Positions 11,171-24,537 of a DNA stretch of 64,000 bases are shown here, one piece after another. This DNA is from Galerina marginata. Lineage: Eukaryota; Basidiomycota; Agaricomycetes; Agaricales; Galerinaceae. Both the position numbers and the translations under genes were made by a program. The notes beneath the pieces are model-generated. The model did not search any database and was not told the origin of the DNA. It saw nothing but the letters and a program-made list of their open reading frames with translations. The stretch covers positions 496,001 through 560,000 of the forward strand of contig JAECYW010000009.1 in assembly GCA_023014335.1 (NCBI GenBank), written 5' to 3'. Positions within the stretch are counted from its first letter, which is position 1. Each line of letters opens with the position of its first letter.

Positions 11171-11271
11171 GGCTGTGTAACGGATGTGATATAAGATAGC
11201 GCGACCTTGAGTGTTGCCCCTATCTCGTTACATCTGCCACCAATAGCCCACTACCACCCCCATAACAACCT

Positions 11272-14205
11272 ATGTCTTTCATTGCGCCACAAGATCCCCT
11301 GCGATGGGACCATAGCGAGTCGGACATAAAAAATCTAACCAACCTGGCCATCGAGAAGTACAGGACTGTCCTGGACGCAGTCGGCGCCCTCGATGCTAGG
11401 GACTGTAACTTTCATACGGTCTGTTCAATTACCAAGTCACAGAGAGCTATAGCATCACTGATCGTTTTTTCCATATGCAAGGTATTTGTGAGTTGACTTT
11501 TGTCCCTGAAACGTGCTCGCTTTCGACCAACAACCACGAATGATAGGTCACTCTCGCTCAAGGGCACACAATCTTCAGGGCTGTCGCGGGGCCTATGGCA
11601 TTCTATCAGGATGTCTCCCCGACGCAAGAGATTCGCGACGCGTCCACTGATGCAGAATCTCTCGTTCGTGACTTCGAGGTTGAGTCGTCCATGCGTCTTG
11701 ATGTCTTTAACTCCAAGGTCGCTGCCGAAAAGAACATCAAGGAATCTGGCCAGTGGGACAAACTCATACCTGAGGAACAGCGTCTCGTAGAAAAAATGGT
11801 AAAGCTTATGAACTTCACGAAGATGATCTGTCTAATCCAACTATTGCAGATCTTGGATGGAACCAGAAGCGGACTTGGTCTTCCCATTGAAGAACGAGAA
11901 GAATTGACTAATCTGAAGAAAGAACTGTCGCAAGCATGCCTGGAGTTCGAGGTATGGTCAAAATTTTGAGACTAAGTGTGATTGCTCGCTGACTAGTTCC
12001 TAGAAAAATGTCAACGAAGAAAATGTATGCAATGCCCTCCTAAAATATAATCCGTTTTGAACATCTCTCTTTAGGGCCACATAACCGTCACCGAGGAAGA
12101 ACTTGCTGGTGTTCCAAAGTATATTGTATCCGGATATACTAAGCGGACTGAGGAAGGAAAAGATGTTTATGACGTGAAGCTCAAAAACACGGATTTCGGC
12201 CCCATCGTGTGTATCGCATTCGGTCCTCTAACTAGTTTCTAAGGTTTCACTTAACAGCTTCAATTTTCCGAAGACTCAGAAGTACGAAAGCGCGTATATG
12301 AATCCCATGAGTCGCGACTGGAGGTCAATGTACCCATTTTCACCAAGATTATGGAGCTGCGTCGTAAGGTCGCTGGTCTTCTCGGATACAAGAATTGGTA
12401 CGTCTCAGGACTCTGCGTTCACCATTCCTCACAAGTTTACAGGGCGGATTACATCACTGAAGTCAAAATGGTCAAGTCGGGAAAGGCAGCCGAGGACGTT
12501 GGTCGCCTCATTTCTCATATGATTAATCGTTCTTAATGCTCTGCAGTTTCTCGACGACCTTGTGGAAAAACTTCTCCCTATCGGCATAAAGGACTGCGAA
12601 AACCATCTCGCTATCAAAAAGAAAGAACACGAAGGCAAGGGCCTCCCCTTCGACGGAAAATACTACCTTTGGGATAATTCTTATTACTCGACAAAATATG
12701 TCAAAGAAACTCTCGATTTGGATGGTACTCTTGTCAGGGAATACTTTCCCGTTTCTCATGTTGTTCCGGTTATTTTAGAGATTTATCAAAACCTCCTGTC
12801 GGTTAGATTCGAGGAGATCAAGGAAGCAAGTGTCTGGCATCCGGGTTCGTGTCATTCATACTTCTCAATCTGTGCAGTTCTAATTAGTTTGCGCCTTGAA
12901 GATGTTCAAGCCTATGCCGTCTGGGAGAAAGACGCTAAGGACGAGACGGGGTTCATTGGCTATGCCTACTTTGACCTCTTACCTCGTGGTACGTCTTCCA
13001 TCCTACTCGTTCAATATCATTATTGACTCAAACGACTTGAACGTTGTAGCTGGAAAGTACCCTAATCTGATGGTATGCCCCCTCTTACTCGGCTACGATC
13101 TTCCCAACGGAAAGCGTAGCTACCCCTCTTGTGCAATCGTCGCCAATTTGGCCAAACCCACCCCTGAGAAGCCGGCGTTAATGGGCCACTTCGACACAGT
13201 GAATCTTTTCCATGAGGTAGGACATATCTTCCACGAGCTTTTGAGCAAAACCAAGTTTTCTCGGTTCCATGGTACAACGTAAGTTATTCACCTGATTATT
13301 TTCGAGTGAATATACTAATTTGGTCAAAGAGTTGCTCTAGATTTCGGAGAAGCCCCATCTCAGATGTTGGAGAACTGGTACGCTGGTCTGATTTTTGCTT
13401 TCTTTGTTTCATTCAGTTTCTTTATCCTATAGGTGCTACGAGCCCAAAGTTCTGGAAAGGATCACTAGCCATTACAAGACCAAGAAACCGATGTCGCCTG
13501 ACCTCATTGAAAAGCTTCTTAAGAAGTAGTCATCTTGTCTCTTTTCAAAATTGCTTTGACTGACGCTCTTTTGATACTGCCAGTCGCTACATGAATTTTG
13601 GCTTGTTCAATCTCCGTCAACTCTTCTTGGCTAAGTATGATATAAAAGTCCACATCGACCAAAGTACGTAAAATAAATTGGAAACGGTCAATTGTATCGT
13701 TTATTTGAATATTAGATATCGAGGATTACACCCACTTCTGGTGCAGCCTCCGCAAAAAGATGACACTTTTGGATCATGACAAAGAATGCCCAGGCCAGGG
13801 TGCATTCAGTCATCTCATAAACTACGACGCGGGCTATTATGGGTTCGTCATTCATCTCTTCTTCGCTTGCCTTTGACCAGAGATTAATAAACTGCGATGT
13901 GCATAGATATATGTACTCCAATGTGTTCGCAGCAGACATGTATGCGACCGTGTTCAAGGCCGATCCTCTTGATCCTCTTCGTGGTAAATTTTATCGGGAC
14001 AAGATACTCCTGCCTGGTTCAAGCCGTGATGAGCTCGACATTCTCCAGGCAAGCTATCATCCGTATTTAGTAGAAGCCCAATTGACCGTTTGATTGTTCG
14101 CAGGACTTTCTCGGACGACCCCCAAATAGCGAAGCCTATTTGAAACAGCTCTTTGGCACCGTACCAACTGGCACCACCACACAGAGCGCGAGCGAAAACT
14201 TGTAG
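11272..14205 (+). CDS. M3 family zinc metallopeptidase (thimet oligopeptidase / saccharolysin type)
   Basis: Sixteen exons splice to about 684 residues: 11272-11418, 11547-11798, 11850-11951, 12004-12024, 12075-12206, 12258-12397, 12443-12497, 12547-12844, 12902-12988, 13050-13278, 13330-13377, 13433-13525, 13584-13663, 13716-13842, 13907-14048, 14104-14205. The zinc site is HEVGH at residues 466-470, with the third ligand Glu about 25 residues on (DFGEAPSQ). The downstream NYDAGYYGYMYSNVFA segment fits the substrate-binding Tyr/Gly loop of M3 enzymes. The length is normal for the family. Such enzymes cut short peptides in cytosol or mitochondria; no clear targeting signal is seen. Exon 4 has only 21 nt and the last intron is GC-AG. 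The first donor is uncertain: GTATTT at 11482 would add 21 residues. Confidence 0.92.
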
Positions 14206-14451
14206 GGGGTAGTTTTTCTTGTAAGTAGAGCGTAACCACCAGCCTCGTTTTGAAATAACTTTTATTTAACAAAAATATACGACCCGAACTTTTTGATCAA
14301 TTTTCTGGTGTGTCGTCGAAGCTGGTCAAATAGTATCATGTTCTCTTCTCGTCCATTGAAAGCTAACCCGAGAATATTTTGCAAGTGGTCATGAGGCTTG
14401 AACGCCTTTAAGAAGCAGACTGGTAGGCTACGATTAAACCAGCGCATATGA

Positions 14452-15215
14452 AGGCTACTGGCTTCTGTCCTCGAAGGTCGACTGCACCATGTTTTACGAT
14501 TTAAGTTGGTCCTCCTCTCAGAAGGCCTCAGTTTAAACCGAGTCCCGCAATTGAGCAGAGAGCCATAAAATAGGTAGTGTAGACAGTTTCTGAAGAGAGT
14601 AGGGGAAGTAATACACGCGACATTTTATCGATGCAGGCTTGAAGTGGTATGTTGAAAAATCTTGCCCACGCAAAACCAAAACTGTCGACTGCAGAGGATG
14701 CAAAGGGCAAGGTTGTACATACGTCACTCGGGCATGCATGGAGTATATCGGGCGATAGTGCTTGTGGACTGGTGTGCGTGAGGATGTGAGTGTCGAAGCG
14801 AGAGGCCAGCAGAAACAAATGGAGCTGCATGACGGTTTCTTTCATGCACACGCAGAACAATTTACACCCATCAAAACTCGTCTATCCTATGCACATTCGC
14901 GCGGGCGCATGGTGCCAATATACGAGTTTGCAAGTATCGTGGTTCTGCATGTGGGATGGCGAATGACCGTGCTTCTGGTGCTGATTGGTGGCTATCAATG
15001 CGGGAAAGGCGAAAGCACGACAGTAGAAGCAGCCGATAACGACACAACCTTGAATATACACGCAGCTGCGAAATTAGCATTACACCTTGGCCCCAGAATG
15101 TGAAATACCAATCGTATGAGCAGCATACGATCTTCTGGGCACCCAAGCGAAACCTGCTGATGCTGCGTGTGATATATCGGATGAGTCATTGGATCCCAAT
15201 GTAGGGGATTTCCCT
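14452..15215 (+). repeat. Segmental duplication block, right copy, first part
   Basis: This is the counterpart of 3483-4680. It carries cttctgtcctcgaa, cattttatcgatgcagg, gggcaaggttgtac, ccttggccccagaa and aaataccaatcgtatgag. It starts about 250 bp after the metallopeptidase stop. Confidence 0.6.
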
Positions 15216-16995
15216 TCTAGATGTCCAGTGAGTAGTAGGTTTAACAAGAAAAGAAGCAGACGAGGACTTGGGTGACAGTTGCCTGGAGAGATTCAGTGAT
15301 CCAGTAATAGAGGTCGGAGGGGAGAACTCAAAGCGAGATATCGGTAGGGTTGGGTCATGTTGAAAGAAAATTTGATTATGATTCGAGCGGCGATGGAGGA
15401 ATCACTGACGTCCTTGATATAGATTGGAGAGCGAAGCAGAAATGAGAGAATAATGAGGAGATGTGTGGTCATAATTTAAGTCGAGGCGTTGCGTTACTTT
15501 TAAGTCAAAAATCGGTGGTGGAAGACTAAGTACTCGCCCGATTTATTCGAACCCACACGCTTTGGAAAAGATGGTTAACACACCGCCACGATGGAAAGAT
15601 CATGCAGCAGTCCATAATCTAGGCATCTCTGGCGAGGTTTCCGTAAATTTATACCATGCGTATGGGTTATTTGGCGGTGGCGGTTGTACATGGAGGGTAG
15701 GCTTGTTATTTGAGGGGCGCGGCGGGGAACAGTTTCTCCTGAGACCGAATCAAGAGAGTCAGAGATCTAGTAGATTGGGCCCCGATGAAAAGATTCAGAG
15801 ACAGAATCGCCAGTGCTGGGTCTTATCAGCAAAAGATCAGAATATCGATTCGAGTCTCAGGTAATAAATAGGTCGACGAGAAGCATGGGTCGAAGACACG
15901 TCCTTTAGCTCCACAACTGCACCGTTGTTGAAGGAAACCTAAGATTAATAGTGATGGTGATATCGTTGGCGCCATCGAACCAGATGGAAGATCTCGAGAG
16001 GGAAGCTGAGCAACCTCGAGGGAGCTTATGTATTCATGTTCACGGGACCGGCACAATCAATTGCCGGCAGATATGTCAATGCTCCCACGCCTGCATTTCC
16101 TTCCTGGCATCACTCCGTCTTTCCTTTGCTTCACCTCCTCCAGCTGGCCATCATCCAGTCAGTTTCAGTTTCCTCTGCGTTTACCCTGGTTTCGACGCTA
16201 TAACATGGCGGACTCGTCTATTCTTTTTACTCTCGTTTGAGGACTCAAGTACTCAAAGGCTCCTTTTCGACGTGGCATGCTCTTGCCTGCTGCGTCTCCT
16301 TAACCGTCTCTAGGATCGCGTCGCGTTAATTTTAGGTTTTGGGTGAGAAACAAGTTTCTGTTTGACCTAAACTTTCTCCTGAGCTTTTCTAGGAACCGCA
16401 GCTCGTCTTTAACAATCCACTTTTTTGTCTTTTCGTGTCCCACGTTGTTACAAGACTCACGAACGCGCCGACCTCGAACTGTCATTGAAACTGCCGGCTG
16501 AAACCTAGTGGAAGCAGGAGGCGACTTTGTAGGTACTTTCTGGATCTTTCATTACCCTGAAGTTGATGTTAAACGCGTTTTCTCTTTCTATAGCTCATTA
16601 TTGGCTCGTTTCGAGATACACGGTGCTTCTTACACCCACCCTTGCACTCCAAGTACAAGATTACCGCATTGGATGCATGTTTCTTACCCCTCAGGCCGAA
16701 GACAGTGCATAGCTGACTATTATGTGCTGCCGCTGGAAAGAATGGCCCAGTCGTGCAGCCAGGCCCTGCATTCCCGCCACATTCTGACATTGCCCGCCCA
16801 TCGAGTCCCCGAACACCGCATCGGCCGCCTCTTTTGTGCCCTTGGCGTTCTTAGCTGCTGCTGCCACCACCAGGATGGTGGACTACCCGTTAGTTCTTAC
16901 CTAATGCCGAATCTTCAACAATTGTCCACCCATTTCCATTGCCACCACCTGCCTCCAACATCATCGACGGACCATCCCCATCAACAACGACAAAT
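15216..16995. other. No supported gene
   Basis: A long plus-strand frame at 16508-17341 is rich in His/Pro/Ser/Cys, has no domain and enters duplicated DNA, so I treat it as chance. Around 15400 and 15990 there are words shared with 4713-4830 (gaggaatcactg, gagagcgaagcagaaatgag, gttcacgggaccggc-like), which extend the segmental duplication. Confidence 0.4.
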
Positions 16996-16999
16996 TATC

Positions 17000-19690
17000 C
17001 AGGTCCACAGCTCGCGAATCCACATACCTCGGATTGTCTCGTCCCTTTCACCTCACAGCTCACAAAGCGAAGTCACCAGTACCGCTTTCATAAACCTAAA
17101 CCACTATTTATCTTCTCGACCACGTTGTCTCCTCGCACCATCCGGCTTCGTGGGCCTTGGCGCTGAAATCCGCTACCAGGCACCCACGACGACGAAGCTT
17201 ATGGCTAGAGCACGTCCGGAGTGGTGCGCTTCTTTCCCACAGGCGCATATACCTAGGAAAAAGACGTTCCTTATTGCACTTTTCGATACCGGGGCTCGAT
17301 TCTGCAGCTCGTACGACGATTCGAGGGCCGAATGTGGATGACGTGTCCGATTCGGACTAGCAGTTTGATTAGCGAGTGGATCATTAGCCGCGGCAATGGG
17401 AGGACGGAAGAGTGGAGGTGGGATGTATCCGTTTGAAGCTGGCGGCGGATGTTCGTGGCTAGGGCGGCTGTGAGCTGGTTTTGGGAACAAGTTACACACC
17501 TTGAACGGTTTCTACCCGATCCTGACCTCACGGTCCTGCATCTGGCTGCGTTTTCCTTCATCGCGGTCACTCACATAGGTACATGCCTTGGCGCTCAATG
17601 TTCAGTGTTCCATATCACCAACAATCACCGCCTCGACTCTCTCTTCAAAAACTTCGATCCAATATCACCTTCTCAATGGAATAACATGATCAAGAGATCC
17701 ACGAAGTTCGATCCTTACTGGTTCTTCCCTCAGTAATCCAAGTCGCGCCGCCACGCCGCTGCCTATGCCCATGTCCTCAACCTGCTCCATTTTCAGGATT
17801 CAGTGTTTAGAGTTCGCAGTTCGACGTTCTGCCGCTTGCCATGTCCGACTGCTTCATCGATTCATCCTCTGAATCCACACCTCAAGCGTAAAGCCTAACC
17901 AGCTATTCATCTCATCAACCTCAACCACTCCATCTACGATTTCGTGGGCGTTGGCCTGTCCAGCTGAAATTTGTTGCCCGACAGCCATTACGATGAGGTT
18001 CGAAACTAGGACCCTCCGTAACCAGAGTGGTGTACTTCGTCGCCACATGCGCATATATCTAGCATGAAGACATTCCTCGTCGCCCCTCACATACCGGTGC
18101 TCTAGCCTGGAGCTTGGACAACGATTTGAGGGTCGAATGTGTATGACGTGTCCAGTTCTGACCAACATCAATATTGACAGTTCGATATCGAGTGGGACGC
18201 TGGTCTCGGCGATGGGAGCACGGAAGTGGAGACGTGCTGTATGCATTTGCGTTGAAGCTGGCGGTGGGTGTTGGTGGCCAGCCGCTGTGAACTAGTTTTA
18301 GCACCGAGTTGCACACCTTCAACGGTTCTGTTGACTCACGATCGCGCATCAAGCTGCGTTTTCCTCCATCGTGGTCAATTGCACAGCCTTCGTGCAGATG
18401 CAATTGCTTCTAGCTTGACTCGCCCTCGACACCTGCGGTTTCCCGCCATTCCTTCTACGAAGTCGTCGGTGTAACTCTCATGGGCATGGTTACCGGCTTC
18501 GGATCGATTTTGTAACCCTCAAGTCTCGATATCATGGCCCAAGTCGCAGCCCACAGGAAGCAGGCTATCAGGGCCACTTTCTTTGAATGTCCTGCGCAAC
18601 CACTTCATCTCCTCATCGACGAGCTTCCTCTTGAGTGTCGTCTTCACGCGACCAACCCCGGAGTGCTTTGTCGAGAGCGAGCGGGTTAGGTTCAGTGAGG
18701 TGTTGATGGGGGTACCGTGTTTCGTTGCTGTCAAGCAATATAAGCAGAAGGAGGAGGACGTCTCGGTAATTCCAAGACGAGCTCGGAAGGCGAGTCGGGA
18801 GACGTAAGGATGGAGGGCAGGACGGCCCTGGCGGAAGACATGATGTGTGGGTTCGAGTTGGTGCAGGTGACGGAAGCTGGTCGTTGGGATAGTGCGTGGA
18901 CAGCCAGGACGGCTACATACAAATTCTAACATCAAGGCTCAGCACTCGCCACTCACCCAACTATCCGCTCGGCTTGACCTGCGGCCTGCAAAACCACCTC
19001 GAGAATTACCTCTATGGCCGTCGCTGTTGTCCTCGGAGTATAACCTATCGATGAACGTTCATGCCGTTCAGGCTCCAGCCTTCGGTACTTCACCTGTCCA
19101 GCCACGAACTTCATGATCGACTCTGATCACCGCTGCCACTACCGTCACGCCTGGTCTTTCGTCGTCGGAACTTTCAAATGCTTCGTCAATTGGTCATCTG
19201 AACCCGCTCTTTCAGCTTCAGGAAGCTGCATCGATTGAATTTGTGCCTCTCGCCTCCCGTTCTTCTCCATGCTTGACGAGAACGCTTTCCGACCTCTATC
19301 TCCTACCCCCGTCGCGACTAGCAGGATGACGTTCGACCGAAAGGTCATCTGTATTTTCGTCTTCATTTCGTCCTCCTAGCCCATCTCTTTTCCTTCTCAA
19401 TGCGAAAATGGCAGGAGGTCCGTTTTCCTGCGTCCACGCGAAAGTACCTTGCTTCGTTCCTGCAAGTAAAAGCACGAAGAAATCCTGCATATCGACCTTG
19501 ATATCGAGCTCCCAGCGCCGTGGTTTAACGGTCCAAGCTCGACCTTGGTAGACCAGCACCTGGTTAAAACCCTCCTTGTCCTGGCGCAGTCATGGGCCAA
19601 CTTCTTCCCAACGAACAGTTGCTAGTGCCTATGCGGGGTGAACCGTCACCTCGCATCCCGATTTGCCCCGTTTTGAAGATGTAGACGTAT
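17000..19690 (+). repeat. Segmental duplication block, right copy, second part
   Basis: Positions 17000-17175 match 5065-5215 (cgcgaatccac, tcacctcacagctcac, gcgctttcataa). Positions 18590-19690 match 8750-9975. The order and orientation are the same as in the left copy. Between them, about 17150-17570 is repeated in diverged form at about 17940-18390 (gaagctggcgg, tgcgttttcct, gcgcatatacct/tct), a tandem duplication specific to this side. Confidence 0.6.
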
Positions 19691-19944
19691 GCCCCGATTT
19701 TTAAACTAAAGTTACTGCCTCGATTGCTAACGAACATTTTACAGTCATTTAGAGGCTCGTCGTTGATATTGGGGCTCGGTTGAAGATTAAGGGGCAGAAA
19801 TGCACTGTTCTTCTCAGACTGGAGGTCGAGACTTGGGCTGGAACTGGTGGTCGACTGGTTGGAAGAACGGGTCCGCTGGAGCTAATTGCGTTTAGGTACG
19901 TCTTTGTTTTCAATGTATAGTTTTACTTTCTTAACTGTATCCTT

Positions 19945-20385
19945 TTACTGTAGTTCTTCAAGATCGTTACCCCTCAATGCAAGAATTGTCGATTGTAACG
20001 CCTCGAGACTGAAAATGCAGCCACGCTCTCGCTGGTTTTTCCTCGTAACACCCTCAGCCGTCCGGCTTTCGGCCTGCCTGACTTCAACCAGAACGTTTAC
20101 CACCATCTCCTTCATGCTCATGTGCTGCCTTGATCCCCGTTTCTTTCGTCCACCTTCACGCATTTATGAGCTGACCTTTCTTGGCTGTTGTGCTCCTGCA
20201 TCTTCTCCTTCAAGTTTTAGCTCATGCCTTCGATACAGAATCTACCCTGCCGAATCTATTCTGTTCATTTGGCATATCAATTGGTACATAAATTCTATGC
20301 CGCCAAACTTAGAGCCCGTATCATCGCTGCTCTCTTCGTGCCCACGATTGATACGACGACTTGGTCCTTCCATGGTTACTTCCAT
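19945..20385 (-). CDS. Possible small hydrophilic protein, unresolved exons
   Basis: On the minus strand an acidic piece starting at Met 20385 (MEVTMEGPSRRINRG, then EESSDDTGSKFGG) is open to about 20235. A second piece, from about 20163 to the stop at 19945, is rich in Arg, Lys and Glu (SMKEMVVNVLVEVRQAES, ending NDLEELQ). A donor near 20236 and an acceptor between the two are plausible, but I could not find a join that keeps frame. The composition is protein-like. No family is recognised. A plus-strand 190-residue frame overlaps it and looks like a shadow. Confidence 0.25.
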
Positions 20386-20560
20386 GGTTTCTTCTTGGTC
20401 TGCGTTATCATCATACGGTGACTCAATAAAAGGTTTTACGTTCGAATTAGTTGATTAATATTGTACATTGTTTTACACAGTAGAAAGCTTCAGAAAACTG
20501 CAAAGCATTGTATGGGTATGATTGGCCGAAATCAAAATGAATGTCGAAAAGACGAAGAAA

Positions 20561-21388
20561 CTATACTGTAGCTCCAGGACCAGTGGCCGGAAGTCCGCCA
20601 GTATGTTTCCCATGGTAACCGCCAGTACCTGTGGTATCGCTATCTCGTCGCCAGTTGATGAGGCGGAGGACGATAAGGACGGTTATGAGGCCAAAGACGA
20701 TCCAGGAAAATGCTTGGATTGCCTGCAGGACTCCGCACTGGTTAAAAGCAAATCTGCCGCACAGCTCAGTGTCGAAATCATTCTGAAGAAAACAAAATTA
20801 GAAGGCCGGTAAATCATTTTACGGGAGACGAGGTGCGTACAGATGCGATTGATGCGCCAACGATGGACATTAGCCAGATCAGAGCCAGATATCCTAGTTC
20901 GATTGTTTTGCGCATGAATCTGATGGTAGATGATCGAAGAAGGGCAAGAATGCTATGTGGAGGAAGCGATGTCATTGCCAGTTGCATGCTAGGATGATAA
21001 TTAATACGCACAGCAACGTTGAGGCGATTATAGTCAGGATTGAGGTGACGAGCAACTCTACGACGATACTCTCTGAGTAAGCAAAGTTCTTTGTTAATGA
21101 CAGTCCAAGTATTGGGGGAAAGAAGGAAGCGGGTGCTCACCGGAGCCACCCAGGAAAGTTCTCGTCCAATGGATACGGGCGGCAGTTAGCCCAAGGAGGA
21201 TGATGGCTGAGCCGAGCTGGAATAGTTGTAAGCCTGGTAGTTCACACCACCGCCAAACTGCGATAGAAATCCACGGGCATACGTACTAGCAATGAAGAAA
21301 GTACGAGGCGGGCGAGTCTGTGACGATGTACAATCGTGGCGTCTCGGTTAGACGTAGTGGTAAGGCCTCCATTGTAATTCTGTTGCAT
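20561..21388 (-). CDS. MARVEL-like four-helix membrane protein
   Basis: Five exons on the minus strand (21388-21287, 21216-21141, 21072-21012, 20919-20841, 20782-20561) give about 179 residues in one continuous frame. Four hydrophobic segments are visible: LARLVLSSLLLGSAIILLGL, then VVELLVTSILTIIASTLL, then GYLALIWLMSIVGASIAS, then a last one around AFSWIVFGLITVLIVLRL. A small luminal loop has two Cys (ELCGRFAFNQCG), as in fungal MARVEL-domain proteins, which sit in plasma or vesicle membranes. The C-tail is Gly/Thr/Pro-rich. The family assignment rests on topology and the loop Cys pattern; no catalytic role is expected. Confidence 0.65.
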
Positions 21389-21470
21389 AGTGGGCAATGG
21401 CAATAATCAGTAGAGGAAGGTCCTGTAGGAGTCAGGCGGTAACTTAATGAAGACGGACATCCACTGGCAC

Positions 21471-21482
21471 CTTTTTATATAA
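21471..21482 (-). promoter_or_regulatory. TATA box of the MARVEL-like gene
   Basis: On the minus strand TATATAAAAAGG lies about 85-95 bp upstream of the start codon at 21388, the spacing seen for other TATA boxes in this window. Confidence 0.5.
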
Positions 21483-21499
21483 ATGAAGTACACTTTCAA

Positions 21500-24400
21500 T
21501 GATGCTGCTCCTTCGGTGGAACGGATCATGCATTTTCATTTCGTAAGAGTATGACGGTAGAGTGGCGTCAATAATACCAATGACTGGTGCCATGGGCACA
21601 AGCAAGCCTGTGAAGTGAGTGACGCGCACCACTCCAATTACCCCAGCGCTTGTTTTTAGGTCATTGTGGGGCCGGCCGACAAAATTTCTATTTTTAGCGA
21701 CGAATGGACTGGAAAGACGCCACGACCAACCTGCTACGTGGATCTTCGTATCGACTAGCCTCGAAAAAGTAGAAGTCAGAAGACCCGGGGGGGGGGGATG
21801 GGGAAGAACCCAATGTCCTGCCGGAACGGTTATGCACTAGGTCACAGCTCAGACTGTAAGTGGTTTACAGGAAGAACATGGCAAATAAGGCAATCCAAGC
21901 GACCCTTAGGTAAGGATATCTACTCAGTAGCGTTATAATTGAGAGCGCCAAAGTCAAGTGGATTGGAATCCACGGGGGCAGAAACATCCTTCCATTGCAC
22001 CGTCAACCGCAGTACTCTAGCTCATCTCGATTAGCAATTTCAGCCGGCCGAATCGTGATGGATAGAAAGAGACCATTCGTGCTATATACAGTTACCCATT
22101 AAAGCGGATTCGTTCTGAATCAGCAGCTTGTCAACAACTGACTGTTGAATGACTTGAATATTCAGAGTGGATGCATGGATGGATGGATGCAAGATGGATG
22201 TGGCAGGGTCCGATTTGAGGCAAGTCCCTCTATGACGTCATTTCCTCGGTGAAGTTTGAACCTCCTTAGAAGTTTCCTCATGCACGCCTACACAGCTAAC
22301 TATCTTGTCGTTTTTTTCTGCCCGGCTGTGCATACACATGGTAGGATTAAGTCCTTGTTAATTCCTGTTTTTTCTTTTGTCTGTCTCCGGATTCTCGGTT
22401 GGAGTGGGAACTCCAGAACTTAGTATTCAAAGCTCTCCTTGAAGGAATTTGTCGCCGAAATTCGTATCAAGCTAGTTATTTTATTCCTGCTCTGCTTTCC
22501 CTGTGCAATGGCAGAAAAAATAAGCCAACTTAGCCTCCAGGGAAGGCGGGGATAATGACTACGAGGTAGAAACCGGGAGTAATTGTGCGTAAGATTAGTA
22601 CCCCAGGAGTGAGAAGATGAGGTAGAACGATCCTTTCATGATTAATCGCAGTACCATTGGCACAGACTGGGCATGTTAATTACACGCAGAAGTAAGCAAA
22701 CCTTTTTGGTCAGAAAAGTTGACCCATCTCAATTGAGGCGCATTCACCTGAGTTGCCACGAGTGCCACAACGGGCGTGTCAGTTATAATATCCCTCCCGT
22801 GTCGGGCATCGGGCATTGCACCAACGATGTGTATACATTTCTGAAGCTCAACCGCACTACGCCGTATCCGAAACGCTCGGAGTTGGGATTTGTAACGACA
22901 TTTTCATCGGAGAATCCATTATTGTCTGTAAGGCTTTGTACAGCTGTGGAAACAAACAAGCAGGGTTTTGAAACATGGCAGCACCTGCACGTCCCTTAAA
23001 GAAATTACGAGGACAATACATACCACCGATTCAATAACATAAGAGCATCCAGGCTGCTTCCCAACCCAAGAACAATTCTGAAAAAGCACATTGAAAAATA
23101 CGTCTTTGATTAATAGATACGGGAGGGACTGCGAATAATCTCTGAATGGATCCGGTGAGTGTTGCATTGGTTTCTCCGGTAAATTCGAGTTCAAAAGTAA
23201 TGATTTATCCACGGCCACTCTACATCCTCTTGGCGACCCCTTGGACCGTTAGACGGCGCTCCATCTAAAAATAGAGTACCCTGCAGGGTCTCTGTAGGCG
23301 CCTATTTCAAAACCCACATTCTAACTCCGTCTTGAGATGATCGGTGCTCTGCCCAACACAGTTTTCTCTCAATGCTCATAAAGCTATCAGAAAGCTCCAT
23401 GGAGGGCGTAAATTTACCAAAGCTACATCTCGGAGAAATACATTTACTGTTTTCAAGAGGCAGGTAGCACCCGAAGGCGAGGAACTGGGGTAAAAATAAC
23501 TGCAGCGGACATCAACGGTTAGTTACGGAGATTAAAGAATTTGGAAAATAAAAAGTTGACAATTTGAGCGCTAAAAGAAATTTCCAGGGAAATTCGCAAC
23601 GGCACAACGGTAAGTAACGGGCATTGATGAAGGGTCCATGTGGACACAATAAGGCGTTAGCGCTCATATGTGGAAAAATATTAGTCACAGGACATTGATG
23701 CGACCCACGACTTGCAAGGATTAGAGTACGCCCGCCATACCGACCCTTCCCAGACTGGCTTCCATCAGACGGGAACGCGAATATCGGACTTTCCAATTAG
23801 GAGAACAACCGTTGAATTTCCATTAACACTGTAAGTAAAACCCTGATGCTCCGAGGGTGTACCAGTAGTAATAAGAGTCGCCTTTTCTCCGTCCTTGAGA
23901 CTGGCTTTGACCTCTCACGGCATTTTGGAGTTAGCGGTGTCTCCAGGTCGATTCCCACAATATTCTCTGTTCTTAAACGGTTCAAGAATTTTGACAAGTC
24001 ATTACTTCCAACAGGAACCACTTTCACAAGCGACGACTTGAACCACATCTCTGCACCGACTGACTCACATCGTCGACACATTGCCAAGCAAGCTGTCCCA
24101 TTGCGTATATGCGGCCGGTTTTACCGTAGCATTGAACAATTGGCCAAATCAGACTTAATATTCCTTCATGCGTCCTTTGGAGCGCGAGCTTTCCCCTTTA
24201 ACCTCTAACGTTATGAGTAATTATGTGACCACAGCCGCCATCGTCTAGCTTACGTGCTTTATCTGCAGTGGCCAAATGGAGAGCCGAACAATATTCAACC
24301 AAATTGAGGTCAGGCCCGGTGCTGGAGTTGATCCTCTACATAATTACAAAATTAAGACACGTATTCCAATTCCAGAAATTCCATGAAAGATCATCTGTCT

Positions 24401-24520
24401 TTGTTCTTGATTTGTCGCGTGTTTCACCGTTCAATGACTTTCAATTTTACAGGAATCTGACCGCCCCTGGAACATGTAAACGCCGTCTGCAAGGAACTCT
24501 TCGCCGATTTCACGATTTTA
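21500..24520. other. No supported gene
   Basis: The stretch has a G10 run (about 21787) and a short (ATGG)n run near 22175. Protein-like minus-strand stretches appear at 22790-23200 and 23797-24087 (for example VVPVGSNDLSKFLNRLR, then NIVGIDLE), but I could not build a full gene for either. Confidence 0.4.
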
Positions 24521-24537
24521 ATCAGACATTTTTGGAG

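Noticed and set aside
16508..17341. 277-residue plus-strand open frame
   Set aside because: It is His/Pro/Ser-rich without a domain, runs into the duplicated block, and the homologous block has no matching frame.
19886..20458. 190-residue plus-strand open frame
   Set aside because: It overlaps a more protein-like minus-strand reading and looks like its shadow (Cys/Phe/Ser-rich).
22673..23218. Open frames on both strands, some with Cys
   Set aside because: Minus-strand exons (one ends CPMPDTGGIL) and a plus-strand 108-residue frame overlap. Neither has a start, signal peptide or family, so I could not choose.
23797..24087. Minus-strand frame with NIVGIDLE, like a 3'-5' exonuclease motif
   Set aside because: Only one acidic motif is present, with no other exonuclease motifs around it.
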